DNA of 64,000 nt from Mycoemilia scoparia (GCA_027575805.1 JANBPU010000064.1:1-64000); one strand, 5' to 3'. Shown: positions 55,101 through 64,000, numbered from the stretch's first letter. The notes: generated by a model not told the origin, from the letters alone. Program-made: numbers and translations.

Positions 55101-57334
55101 CACTGGATAGCAGCATCAATATCAGACACATTTTCTATCGTAAAGTACATTGATTTCAGAGTACCGACATCGACTGAGCCAAAGTCCAGAACGCTCGGTT
55201 CAACTCGAACTAAGGAAGTACATGTCTGAATGGTACATGGAATCGAGATGCATTCGGTTTCTTTTGGGAACATCCGGCTCTGGATCTGACTCTGGGTAAG
55301 AACCATGTACTCACAGACAAGCATAAATGGGCGAGCAGTCAACTGACTAGAATTGATATTGTTGGCTGGTGAGTCATTGATACGACGAACCGATGCTATA
55401 ATAGATCTGGTAGCCCCAGGCTTTATTACTACTTCATCAAGCGGACCAGGACGAGATGGATGGATGCTAGAAGTGCTTGAATTGTGCCTGGGGTTGGTTT
55501 CGCGCATCTTGACAGACTTGTCCCAAGACCTTGAACTCCTGCTTGATGGTATAGATGTGGTCTCTGTTTGCTCCTCAAACTCGGGTGAATTTGTTTCTCG
55601 GGTAGATAGCCGCTTTGGAGTCTGATAGCTGGAGTTGGTTGCAGAAGGATGTTCAGAGTAACTTCTGGGTGTTGAATCTACATCCCATGTGTATTGACCG
55701 ATGCTTCCAGATTCTGTATAGTCTATACTCTGGAAAGCGCTATTATCCCCGTCTATATCAAGTCCGCTAATCTCTCCTGGAGTACCATCCTCAAGTATCG
55801 TGGGTGTTCCTGCATTGCCAGTGTCTATGTATAGTTTTGTCTTTATCTCCATTGAGGGTTCCATTCCCTCGGTTTTGAAATGCATCATTACGAGCTGGTC
55901 GCTAACATTTTTGAATGTAATCTTGGTCTGGCACCAATCACCATCAGCATTATCCCCAAAGTTTATCTCATTTTCTGACAAAAGGATGACATGGGCAGGC
56001 TTTTTTAGGCTCTTTGCGTGGGCGCGGAATGCCACAGAGTGGGAATTTGAAACATCATTGAGATTCTCAAACAAAAGCTTTCCGTGATAGTCTCCATTTA
56101 CTGCTGGCGTGAAATGAAGGTTGTATGTCTCCTGAGCAAATGGCTGTAGCTTCCCGCTTTGAATCTCAACCCCCTTTGTGTTAACTAGCTTTAGTGTATC
56201 GGCGATTGAATTCTTGGATTGAGCCAATAATGAAATACCCCAGTCAAGGGGGATTGCAGAAATATTTCTAACCGATATGCTACGCAGGTAAGTTTTACCG
56301 ATAATGCACTCGTCAAGCAAAACCGTTGATGCTGGGTCGCACTGGAACTGAGATTGACAGGAAAGGAACTGGGCATCAACAATGCAGAGGTCAGTGGTTT
56401 CTGCTGCCTCATCGACATTGGAAAAGGTTGCAGCTTGTGGTGGGGATGGAAGTGATGCACTGCCCGGATCGGAAAAATGGTTACTTTGGTGATCTCCATT
56501 GTTTTTCAGGGTGGTATCAATATTCTTGTCGCTGCCATATGCTGTGCTGCAGCTTCCTGCTTCATGCGTGGCTTTAAAGAAGAGCTTTACAGTGGTAACG
56601 CTTAAATCGTTAATTAGGTAGTTGTCTGGAAGGTTCGTTGAATCACGACGATGCCGTTGAATTGCAGCAGGAACATCTGACTCATCCTCCACATGAGTCG
56701 CCAGTGCATATAGGTTGCTGCTGGACGGCTTGCGGCTATGGCTTGGCGTTTTCCGCGGCCGCTTTGGCCCAGGATCAGTCCTAAACACCATTATAACCTG
56801 TCGTGTCTCGCCCTTTTCAATACAGACGCTGCTGTCGCGATTGGCGAGATTGAATATTTCGTTGAATTTTCTATGGGCCTCGGGGTCGCAGGTTATAGTT
56901 ACGCTTTTTTCCCAAGGGATGTCACTACCAGCAGCGGAATCCAGGTCATCAGTAGACGGTAAAGGCCATTGTTTCGTATCCGGGCTCCAGTATCTGAGGT
57001 ACTGTTCTTTTACTGGCACAGGGAGTGCGCTCCAGTTTGCATTTTGTAGTTGGAACCCTATGCTCTTATCTGCACTAGAGCTCAACTCGATAACCAAGCG
57101 ATGCCCGCTTGTATTACGAATACAAAATGGTATTAGTGCATGTGTCTGGTTAGCGTATATATCAGCTATGCGAATGCGTGACTCTAGTCCTTGAATTTTA
57201 AACCACCGTTTAGGCGAGCGGCAATACAGTTTCTCAGGGCTCAATGTGAGTAATGAGGGCGCAAGTGTCGTTGGTTCTATCGCTTTTGGCTGCAATATGG
57301 CTGGGTCGGAACTCAACTCGCTTTCTTCCGGCAT
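52193..57334 (-). CDS. Giant protein with ASH/Hydin-type Ig-like domains (1713 aa)
   Basis: Single exon of 5142 nt. At least five segments have the ASPM-SPD2-Hydin pattern (short hydrophobic strand, D/N-F-G, then a strand with NVSD/KN): INFGDNADGDWCQTKITFKN at about 456, LDFGSVDVGTLKSMYFTIEN at about 715, LDFGVVPLNSPILRIINVKN at about 831, a segment with LLIKNRSEIPLLYAI at about 1270-1285, and LDFGSFEDGKPTNKPEPLVI at about 1385. Ser/Thr-rich linkers separate them; a Lys/Glu coiled coil (about 1488-1520) and a basic Ser/Asn-rich region follow. The N-terminal 150 residues include LESRIRIADIYANQTHALIP, also Ig-like. ASH domains occur mostly in ciliary and centrosomal proteins but also in some fungal proteins; no catalytic domain is visible and no exact orthologue can be named. 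The start (MPEESELSS) is the first ATG of the frame. Confidence 0.75.
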   Translation of the reverse strand: MPEESELSSDPAILQPKAIEPTTLAPSLLTLSPEKLYCRSPKRWFKIQGLESRIRIADIYANQTHALIPFCIRNTSGHRLVIELSSSADKSIGFQLQNANWSALPVPVKEQYLRYWSPDTKQWPLPSTDDLDSAAGSDIPWEKSVTITCDPEAHRKFNEIFNLANRDSSVCIEKGETRQVIMVFRTDPGPKRPRKTPSHSRKPSSSNLYALATHVEDESDVPAAIQRHRRDSTNLPDNYLINDLSVTTVKLFFKATHEAGSCSTAYGSDKNIDTTLKNNGDHQSNHFSDPGSASLPSPPQAATFSNVDEAAETTDLCIVDAQFLSCQSQFQCDPASTVLLDECIIGKTYLRSISVRNISAIPLDWGISLLAQSKNSIADTLKLVNTKGVEIQSGKLQPFAQETYNLHFTPAVNGDYHGKLLFENLNDVSNSHSVAFRAHAKSLKKPAHVILLSENEINFGDNADGDWCQTKITFKNVSDQLVMMHFKTEGMEPSMEIKTKLYIDTGNAGTPTILEDGTPGEISGLDIDGDNSAFQSIDYTESGSIGQYTWDVDSTPRSYSEHPSATNSSYQTPKRLSTRETNSPEFEEQTETTSIPSSRSSRSWDKSVKMRETNPRHNSSTSSIHPSRPGPLDEVVIKPGATRSIIASVRRINDSPANNINSSQLTARPFMLVCEYMVLTQSQIQSRMFPKETECISIPCTIQTCTSLVRVEPSVLDFGSVDVGTLKSMYFTIENVSDIDAAIQCRVDSKVINCKKSLVTIPPQSSLSLRVDIYPRRTNSRYRKQINIINLKNRRNDQILDVKSEHIDRRRMTFHNLFYSTLVPENEQNFLDFGVVPLNSPILRIINVKNKCPSPITLKMSASDDKSIKLFQITPAASAVSPTPEIVAAAHKLSQMEKETEFHSNRDRFKEFASDRAAKDNILSEDKNGRMQGRDMTLPNNGHSSVTSLKPDSQTLSKVHPSPYLIKRLGKDMFIDKTVERSHACLIPFISGKKFNKRPSNIDYLDVASQNCSSGEGYNIVRIRRIKGSRNKSLSKQNDSALPNGQSGGMVKSPEAVAPGEAPNSMDKPSNAATLLPHSGYNGTINDLSDDSLTKTVSPMLEKQQQEERSPKTGEGQDGDIANKMGSSDLDAFTRAHDILSRVLKCLSISPPPSFPDAAAEDEFVRGQVDMRNYLDMLIRSGFLQPISTISLNGHETRPLLVLFRPSPDQFKTIHKVPRHHNESLYFNLVSFPDNFVVPKLPQDEVELIFKRRALPTRQFLIQASLCRSTFEIGQKNNNVGNMQTDEESQKYLLIKNRSEIPLLYAIKKTGYIASGDIRFEDYRYGVVRGYGSRKVVYYFKPSLPGYYNETISVLNVLDPEGSQQATLKATVRRPARFFIRSLKLDFGSFEDGKPTNKPEPLVISNMTNKARTLIINPCCSSEDALAISSTNIASGNNGTSDPTSPVISQTSETCEYFLEPTFPDNLEAEVCAPAFLDKETEEKIEALEQKLKIAKRKNRPEKIEKIQKKLAKLRGETKESTTGGDVDSNSSKAVDSTAESNGKLKEDKTQYHDSQTKSPQKPLETEEKLTNGDEITPANNNKKDADSKPSSPSSKTTKPNKSDAGNNNVARAPPAIQIKKNEQPNIIVLTLGPNATASIPVSVVLRRIDYKNVSQNGIRKKSSPSAAAATTIATTTMSNQDQTGIALGYLQVYEQKDTDGSKLVTLRAAIST

Positions 57335-58361
57335 ATAGTAAACGGTTTGTCTGTAGCAGACAGCTGTGAAAAATAGAAAGGTTTTGGGGCCAGAAGGCGT
57401 AGAGGTAGGAGGGGGGGCTCTAATTTAAGACAGAAGAACAAATACAAAATAATGTGGAACTAAAAGTAGGTTTTCAAAGAAAACCATGCTATTGAGACCT
57501 GGTCTTTTTTATGTGGCAGGATACCAAGTCTTGCTAAGGCCACCAAGTCACTGCAACCATCTGCAGAATTTGGTCCTCTTACATTTCGCACATATTTTTG
57601 GCTAGCATCAGTTTTATTATCATCAGATTTCTAAACATCATGCTGATGAAGTGATAGCATCTCTCTTTGGCCTGTCTTGGCTTAGATTGGTCAGAACACT
57701 TGGACATGACTCCATTTGTCCACAAATCTGGCAAGTACCGCATTCCACCACTGCCAAGAAAATTGCTTGATCCTAAGCAGTAGCAACGTAAAACACTTGG
57801 ATTTGGACGGCAATCAAGTCACAGGCTATCGCCCAGTGGTTCAGCAATGATTTATTGTAAGTCCCGGCCTAACAGCCAGTGGGTCATGAGTAAAGAAGAA
57901 GCCTCTAAAGCCAAATGACACCACGCATGTGTCATGGCGAAACGGCCGCTTTTGACTCAGCAATACTTTCCCATAGGCCTTTGAAGTTCCCTGGGCACTT
58001 ATAACAGCTCCTGGAGTATCGAGAACATACAATACTAGAATAAACCTATCCTAGTCGCATACTGCCATTAAAAACGCTGGTTATATAGCCTCCGGCAGTA
58101 ATCTGTGTTTAATTATCATAGGTGTATCAACAACCAGGCCTGTGCTGTATAATGAAATCCGCCTAATTAATAGCCAATGGTGTTGCTAATAAAGCGGTCG
58201 ACTATAACAATTTACAGAATCCATTCATACAAGAAGTAGGACCAGTCCATTTATTGCAAAAAAGAATTGTGCAAAAATTCGAAATTCAATATTAATTCAA
58301 GAAATCAAAAACACACATTCCTTGTGGCATCACAGTGAATAACACAGCGTCATCCCATGCA

Positions 58362-58482
58362 TATGGAGCATAATTTTTGAAGGGTGACTTTTGGTGGCCA
58401 ACGATTATAGGGGCAAACACAGCCAAATTGGTGATCACCATTTGTTAGTAAATGGTCAACCCTTCAAAAATAATAACTCATA
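58362..58482. mobile_element. MITE-like element, copy 9
   Basis: Ends TGGAGCATAATTTTTGAAGG and CCTTCAAAAATAATAACTCA, TA-flanked, about 121 bp. Interior GGTGGCCAACGATTATAGGG and CACAGCCAAATTGGTGAT as in copies 1 and 2. It stops 4 nt before the relic repeat copy A. Confidence 0.82.
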
Positions 58483-58485
58483 TGG

Positions 58486-58660
58486 TCAAAGTTTACAAGG
58501 CTTTGGGCAAAATGGGTCCCCAGAAGTGGTTGCATAGCAAATGGCTGGTGATTGGGCCAAAATACGAGGGCCCATTTCTGCCCAGCATAGATTCGATCAC
58601 TAGCGAAATCTTGCCATATTTCAGCTATAAACAAAAGCAGGTCCATGTACTCGGCCATAA
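58486..58660 (+). repeat. Decayed coding relic, copy A (least damaged)
   Basis: Open frame reading KVYKALGKMGPQKWLH, SKWLVIGPKYEGPFLPSI, then ITSEILPYF. Copies B, C and D elsewhere match it. The frame runs back into the MITE without its own start codon and forward to 58766 without a recognisable family, so it is taken as a fragment of a multicopy gene or transposon rather than a working gene. Confidence 0.6.
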
Positions 58661-59124
58661 ATTTCCCAATAAAACCAGACCAGGTTCTGCGAATGCAGGT
58701 TGTAAAACAAAATCAAAAACACACCCCTTCAAAAAAGAACCAGTAGATATTAAAATGGTGACATGAGAGTCAAAATCAAACGGCCTAGCATCACCTTAAC
58801 CTGGCTAAATTACTTGTTTTTGAATAAATTTGTATAGGGCTTTCTTGATCTGTAACTCTATTTCCTGCTAGATCGCAAGCGATGCGATAGAATTGATTCA
58901 TGCTTCTTTACTAAGCTGGTCAGTATATGCATATATACTTCGATGTTAACATTGGACTTGGTAATACGACGTAGCCAAAACACAGGACTATAATTGTGTT
59001 TACTTGCTTTACCTTCCTTTTCAAGTCAGTTTAACTTTTTTGCCTTGCTGTATTGTTTTAGTTTGTAGTTTATAAGTATTACTCTGTCTTCTTTAAACAA
59101 GGACTGTATATAGATAGGTACAGT

Positions 59125-60456
59125 ATGTCGAGCTACCCTAGCGACGGTGCTCAGTTTTATTATCACCAGCCCCACTTTTCTAGGCAAGCTGAGGACCATG
59201 CTTGCCCAGAGCATTATAATGGTCAGCAAACACAAAGCCATTACCCTCAAGTATTCATAGCCAAGCCATACACTGATGCTACACCGCACCATTCAGCATA
59301 CCATTACGAAATCCCTGGTGGGAATACCGCATACCCGACTGAGTCGGTCCTAGTATCAAGAGATATTCCTACGTACTATAATGCACCCAATCTGGGTCCA
59401 GAATATCAACAGCAACAGCCTCATATAACATATCATCACCAGGGCCCTTACAATACTAACCATTACTACAGCAACAACAACGGCTACCCAACACAGCATT
59501 ATCTCCAACATATGCCATATCTTCCTTCCCATGTCCAATATCAATATCCATACAACTATGATTCTCAGAATAGCTCAACAACTTTTGGAGACGGAATTGC
59601 AAGCGCGGAGACTACAAATAATTACAGAGATACCAATGAAGCACAAGAGCCAAATAGTAATGATAATGGCTTAGAGCTTGCAAAAGAGCGAGATTCAGAC
59701 AAGCCACCATCTTTGGAAAGTTTTGGTGTAAAGCCAAGCGTCAAAAAGCCATTGGTAGACATGCAGGGCGCTACCACAGGAGGTGGTGCACAAAAGAAGC
59801 CAGAAAAGAAAAATTCACCATGGCCGGCAGTTGTCGATCTTATAGCAGCAATCTTTTCGTCAGAGGCAATGATGAAGGCAATAGATCACAGAGATGCATC
59901 TAAAGAAAAGGACACGGCTTCGGGTGGAAGCAGTGGTATCGGAGGGGCAGGATTAAAAGCCAAGTCAGTTGCTATGAGTATTGTAAAAAGATTGTTGTTT
60001 GTGACCTGTATGCGTTTTGTCATCAACAAAATCTTCAATAGACGCCACACTAACCGCTCGTCACTAACCGATTATGATGGCGGAGGCGATGATGACAGCG
60101 ACGGCATGTTTGGTGGATTTTCTCGAATCTTAAGGTCTGTTCTTGGCGAAAGTAGCTCATTCAATCCCCTTGAGCGTGGTATAAAAAACAAAAACGAACC
60201 TGACAATAATGCCGGCAGTAGGGATGTCTCAAGCCACAATGAGTACGACAGTGATGCTGAGGAAGATAGTCCAAGCGACACTGGCCGAAATATTATCCAG
60301 AAGTTGGGCTCCAAGATCAATGCCCTCACATCGGGGTATGGTAACAGCGTGATCAAGCCCAATGCCATTATTGCTGTTGTTATTGCCATTGCTGCAATTA
60401 TCATATTGAAAAAGGTTGTAAGCAAAGCAAAACAGAAAAGATTGACTTATCGCTAG
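59125..60456 (+). CDS. Putative tail-anchored membrane protein of unknown function (443 aa)
   Basis: Residues 1-150 are rich in Tyr, His, Pro, Gln and Asn (prion-like low complexity). Around 232-250 a helical segment PWPAVVDLIAAIFSSEAMMK is followed at about 288-308 by SIVKRLLFVTCMRFVINKIF. The last 32 residues contain one clear membrane helix (AIIAVVIAIAAIIILKKVV) followed by a basic tail AKQKRLTYR, as in tail-anchored proteins. There is no signal peptide. No named family recognised. It converges on CENP-C with 480 nt between the stop codons. Single exon. Confidence 0.7.
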   Translation: MSSYPSDGAQFYYHQPHFSRQAEDHACPEHYNGQQTQSHYPQVFIAKPYTDATPHHSAYHYEIPGGNTAYPTESVLVSRDIPTYYNAPNLGPEYQQQQPHITYHHQGPYNTNHYYSNNNGYPTQHYLQHMPYLPSHVQYQYPYNYDSQNSSTTFGDGIASAETTNNYRDTNEAQEPNSNDNGLELAKERDSDKPPSLESFGVKPSVKKPLVDMQGATTGGGAQKKPEKKNSPWPAVVDLIAAIFSSEAMMKAIDHRDASKEKDTASGGSSGIGGAGLKAKSVAMSIVKRLLFVTCMRFVINKIFNRRHTNRSSLTDYDGGGDDDSDGMFGGFSRILRSVLGESSSFNPLERGIKNKNEPDNNAGSRDVSSHNEYDSDAEEDSPSDTGRNIIQKLGSKINALTSGYGNSVIKPNAIIAVVIAIAAIIILKKVVSKAKQKRLTYR

Positions 60457-60936
60457 TGCTAATATAGAAGCAGCCTCACCACACATTTGGATCATTTCTG
60501 AGCGGCTAATTGTTGCTAGTAGGCCAGCTTACATTATCATTTAAACCCTGCTTTTAGCCCTTCAAAAATAACCACCCGTTTAAAACCTCCCACATTTTTT
60601 TCATTCATAGATAGTAATTTGATGCATGATAGACTGTACATGTTTATAATCGTTCCTAATTAGTGATGAGCTAATAAAAATATTTATATTATAAGTATAC
60701 TATAGGAAAGAAAAAAGTGGTTGATTTACAAAAATATGGCACTTATGAAGGTGGAATTATATAGGGGGGATGCTCCAATGAGAAATATCCATTAGTTTGG
60801 GGATGGAGGAATGGTATATGGGTATCAGGTATGCAATGTTGCTGCAATATGGCTTTGTATCGAAAATCTATGAGAAGGAGAGTGGGCGAGGTGGGAATGT
60901 ATCATCCAAGAGTTGGCTATAATTCTTTTTCAACTG
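60457..60936. terminator. Convergent 3' region with a degenerate MITE (copy 11)
   Basis: 480 nt between the stop codons of the 59125 gene and CENP-C. At about 60486-60581 a worn subfamily-B element can be seen: right end AGCCCTTCAAAAATAACCACC is clear, left end ATCATTTCTGAGCGGCTAAT is degenerate. AATAAA-like strings are present (for example about 60674). Confidence 0.5.
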
Positions 60937-63058
60937 CTATTCTGCTCCCTCCTCTTCAGCACCTTCTTCCCCCTCTTCATCTTCGCTTGGAGGTGGGAAT
61001 GGGAATGCACTTTGGACAAACAAAAGTCGTGCGGATTTCTTCCCAATATTCTCGATAGAATACAAGTTATTTCGTGGCACCATAAAGTGAGCATCCCTAT
61101 GCAACTCTATGGACTGGTCGTTGATGTGGTATCGAACATGCCCCTTCAAGACATAAAATATCATACATTTCTCACCAGTCTTACGAGGCGTTTTGGATTT
61201 ATTTGGAAAGATTTCAATAATTCCAGAATTAAGGAATTGGAACCCTTCTTGCGTTTGCTTGAATGTGTGGCCCAACCTGATGCTGTCAGAAAGCTTTTTG
61301 GGCGCCAACATTGGGATGTTTTGGTGGGCATAGGCAAGCGGCTGTTGTACCAACTCTCCGTACTCATTAGATACAATGCCTTCAATAGCAGGCTGCTTGT
61401 TAAGATCAATCATGGATCTCCGTACCCGTCTTAACTTTCCTTTATGCTCTACTGTTTCATATTCAGAGTCGCTGTCAGAAAATACATCATCTTCATTTGC
61501 CTTCCGGTATGTTTTACGCTGCTTGGCTTTCGTGGTCCTGGGTTTCTTTACAATGTCTTTCTTTTCCTCTTTGGACGGTGTTGCAATCTTGGAAAACGCT
61601 GGCACATAATTCTTGTCGTCGGTCTTTTCAAGCTTATATACAATATGTTCGTTTCGCCAAAACTCTAATGGACGAATGCGCTTTCTATTGCTGGCCCGCG
61701 TTGGTAGCTCTGGCTTGACATCCATATCAGCATCTGCCTTCTTTTTCCTTCCGCCTCGTGCTTTCTTTTTTGGGTTTTCTTGCTGTTTAGACTGGATATT
61801 CTTTGTATTGGCACCATTATTGGATGTCCCCTTATAGACCTTTGTAACAGCACCACTATCGTTGCCATCACCATTTTCTTGCACATCCTCGTCATGCCCA
61901 CCATTATCTTCCTCCAGACTGTTGCTTCCGCCGACATCGTAGTCCAGCACTGGCCCATCATCGTCAAATACTTGCTCACTAAGGTCTGGCTCTCCCAAAT
62001 CCAGTGGCACAGTTGGTATGGTAAGATCCTCGGTTGTATTTGTGAGCGGTTGTGTGGGCGTAAGAACCTCTTCATTGTCTATTATACGATTGTCCATAGG
62101 GGTGGGTGTGTGGTCAAATGGACTTGGTTCACCAAAGCTGCTTGTGGGATGAAACGTTGGTGGCTTCTTACCCCTGGTTCTCCTGGCAGTCCCCATGGAC
62201 GAAGGTGTGCTTGCCACTGGGCTAGTCATCCCGGTCGGTGTTCTGGTTCCACGTGCCGCCCGTTCCGGTATTTCTCTAATTAATTTGCCTGGCACATTTG
62301 TATGTCTTCTGTTCTGTCTCTCCTTGGGCTTTTCTTTAATTGGCATCATTGTTTGTCTGCGAATGGTTCTTGGATTTGATGGTTTCTTCAACCATGGCGC
62401 GCTTTCCTTGATCTCACCCTCCTCATGTACCTCAGGTTCGATATCTTGCTTTTCTGGCGGTGTGGAAGGCTCCTGGGGCAGTCCTGGTTGTTCTTGATCT
62501 GCTTCTTTACCACTGCCTGAAGGAGTGATTTCAGTAATATCCAAAGATGGCTGTCGACGATAACGAGTAGCAGTTCCTGGCGTCCTTCTACTGCTACCCC
62601 TACCTCTTTTAGCGTACCCTACAGATGGAGGTCTTTGTTTTGAAGGGGTCTCAAGACTCTTGTAATTTTTTGGTGTGTTTCTTGTTATTCTTTTGTTTTC
62701 ATTATTTTCTTCGGGCAGCATCTCAGTAAAGCCTGCGAATAAATCACTGCTGCTTGAATCGCTTTTGGTGACTTTGTTGACCTTTTTTGGCGACGTTAGG
62801 TTATAAAATTCCTCTTCATCCTCAAGACCATCTTCGCCGTAGCCTACTTGACCAGTTAGCGTTATTCCTGTTTTCCTACAATTATTTTCATGTATGCGCA
62901 AGTTTATTAGTTTGGGAACAATTGTAAGGATCTTACAAAGACAATTAAAGCATAGCATGTATTTAAATTTAAGGATCGCTATCTTACCTTCCACGTATGC
63001 CAATGTCGTCATACTTATTGGGTCTTGTGGCCCTGCGGGTATCGTGTGCTGGCCCCAT
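60937..63058 (-). CDS. MIF2: Centromere protein C (CENP-C/Mif2), two exons
   Basis: Model complement(join(60937..62875, 62988..63058)), 669 aa. Exon 1 (71 nt) encodes MGPAHDTRRATRPNKYDDIG then IRGR; joined to exon 2 it gives GIRGRKTGITL and EDGLEDEEEFY, the conserved N-terminal Mif2 block that contacts the Mis12 complex. The CENP-C signature that binds the CENP-A nucleosome is at about 417-432: RASNRKRIRPLEFWRNEHIV. The C-terminal cupin dimerisation domain is at about 530-650 (FLNSGIIEIFPNKSKTPRK, MIFYVLKGHVRYHINDQSI, HFMVPRNNLYSIENIG). The protein links centromeric chromatin to the outer kinetochore. A long disordered, charged middle with Thr-Pro sites lies between. The 112-nt intron has a GTAAGA donor and a TTGTAG acceptor. 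The tail is highly acidic (SEDEEGEEGAEEEGAE). Confidence 0.95.
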
Positions 63059-64000
63059 TAGTGAATGGAGTCCTTAAATTTAAATAGCAATAATTTATGT
63101 AGGCGATTAGGAACTAAAATGTAAAAAGCCAGGTGATATATGTGTATATATTTTAAAGTTGAAGTTTTAACCAGATAGAACGCGTTGTGGGGCCTTTGTT
63201 GTTTTTACTCTCCTTTGTTTACCATCAGGGAAAGGCCCTTTGTATTACCATGTCGCGTCAGAAAACCAACCACAGTACTAGTACTGATTCAAGCCTCAAA
63301 ATCCTAAACACTTCATTGGCTGTGATCAAGCCCTTATTCTGCTGATCATAGAATTAAAGCTTGGGCTTTAATGGTAAATATTGTAGACTCCAGATTGCAA
63401 GTCCAAAGATCTGGCTGTAGGAATAAAATGATAACTGGACACCAACCAGCTTTTGACTTCATCCATTGGAATTAAGAAATCTCTAAGCCGCAACCATGAA
63501 AGATATATTTCCATATTTATAGAGCTTGCTCGAGAATATTGATGGCTAATCTCACAAGATCAAAGGTTTGCTACTATTTGGGTTATATAGAATTCTTGTG
63601 TTGGTTGCATAATTTCAATAGGCTTCTGTCCTCAACCATTTAATTTTTACTATTCCAGAACTGACGCATCTATTAGATCACTGCAAGAGCTTGTTAGCAT
63701 ATGGTGGGCCATTTGTTACCTTGGTCGCTATTCATAACGCAAATCCTATCTTGAAGTAGAAATTCGATCGAAGCAACAGACCCTCATGTTATTTTTGATG
63801 CAGTTTTGTGTAATATCCCATCTATCATCAAATTTTTGAAGGCATGTATACTAGAATTCCAACTTCTAAAATTTGATTCAAGACAGGTCACATATAGTTG
63901 TATCAATAGATATAATAAATAAAAAATCTAAATGGAAAGCCTGCAATAGTTTCAATCAATGCATGTGACTGTCCCATAGCGTAACAAATTGATATGCTTT
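63059..64000. other. Upstream flank of CENP-C to the window edge
   Basis: AT-rich. A plus-strand frame at about 63768-63921 (containing FDAVLCNIPSIIKFLKAC) reads like protein but has no start, extent or family I can support. Nothing else is seen. Confidence 0.4.

Larger units (their letters stand above)
57335..59124. other. Divergent intergenic region with MITE copy 9 and relic copy A
   Basis: Lies between the ASH-protein start (-) and the 59125 gene (+). A minus-strand frame at 57841-58032 has a Phe/Gly segment (FGFRGFFFTHD) but no ATG start. MITE at 58362-58482 and relic at 58486-58660. TATATAGATA at about 59106-59115 lies too close to the ATG to be a normal TATA box. Confidence 0.5.

Noticed and set aside
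63768..63921. Protein-like plus-strand frame near the window end
   Set aside because: No start codon, bounded by stops, no family; cannot be supported.

Overview
The window is nuclear DNA of a fungus. Evidence: a GH72/X8 GPI-anchored glucanosyltransferase (a cell-wall enzyme typical of fungi), a Yap/Pap1-type bZIP factor, a Mif2/CENP-C with cupin tail, and short GT-AG introns (mostly 80-200 nt, GTAAGT-like donors) in genes with few introns. Base composition leans to AT. A WDR62/MAPKBP1-like protein and a very large ASH/Hydin-type Ig-domain protein look more like an early-diverging (non-Dikarya) fungus than a yeast or mould; this is an inference and I cannot name the species.

Layout. 1-2 kb: an (ATT)n tract, a decayed pyrimidine 5'-nucleotidase (HAD) pseudogene and a MITE. 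2.1-4.7 kb (-): bZIP factor, two exons. 4.7-10 kb: gene-poor. 10.1-11.0 kb (+): mitochondrial ribosomal protein mL43, three exons, with a MITE in intron 1 and an assembly gap in intron 2. 12.0-15.9 kb (+): 1215-aa WD40 protein of unknown function. 18.5 kb (+): single-pass membrane protein. 21.7-27.3 kb (+): 1775-aa WDR62/MAPKBP1-like protein. 28.3-29.2 kb (+): U2 snRNP A'. 29.5-31.3 kb (-): CCT3, three exons. 32.0-33.6 kb (+): GH72. 34.3-36.2 kb (+): F-box/LRR-like protein. 37.0-41.4 kb (-): diacylglycerol-lipase-like protein. 44.0-50.1 kb: gene-poor stretch with five small secreted peptides. 52.2-57.3 kb (-): ASH-domain giant. 59.1-60.5 kb (+): putative tail-anchored protein. 60.9-63.1 kb (-): CENP-C, two exons.

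The housekeeping genes are conserved and unremarkable in order. The interesting part is accessory: (i) five tiny secreted proteins in 6 kb that share a signal-peptide pattern (hydrophobic core ending in -x-L-S-[ILV]-, soon followed by proline) but have unrelated mature parts, two of them also sharing a 16-nt 5' leader block; (ii) about eleven copies of a 90-120 bp inverted-repeat element (MITE-like, flanked by TA, ends reading ATTATTTTTGAAGGG), concentrated in the gene-poor stretches and once inside an intron; (iii) four decayed copies of a short protein-coding relic whose source I could not recognise. Exon joins were worked out by hand from splice signals, reading-frame phase and family similarity; they have not been tested against transcripts.
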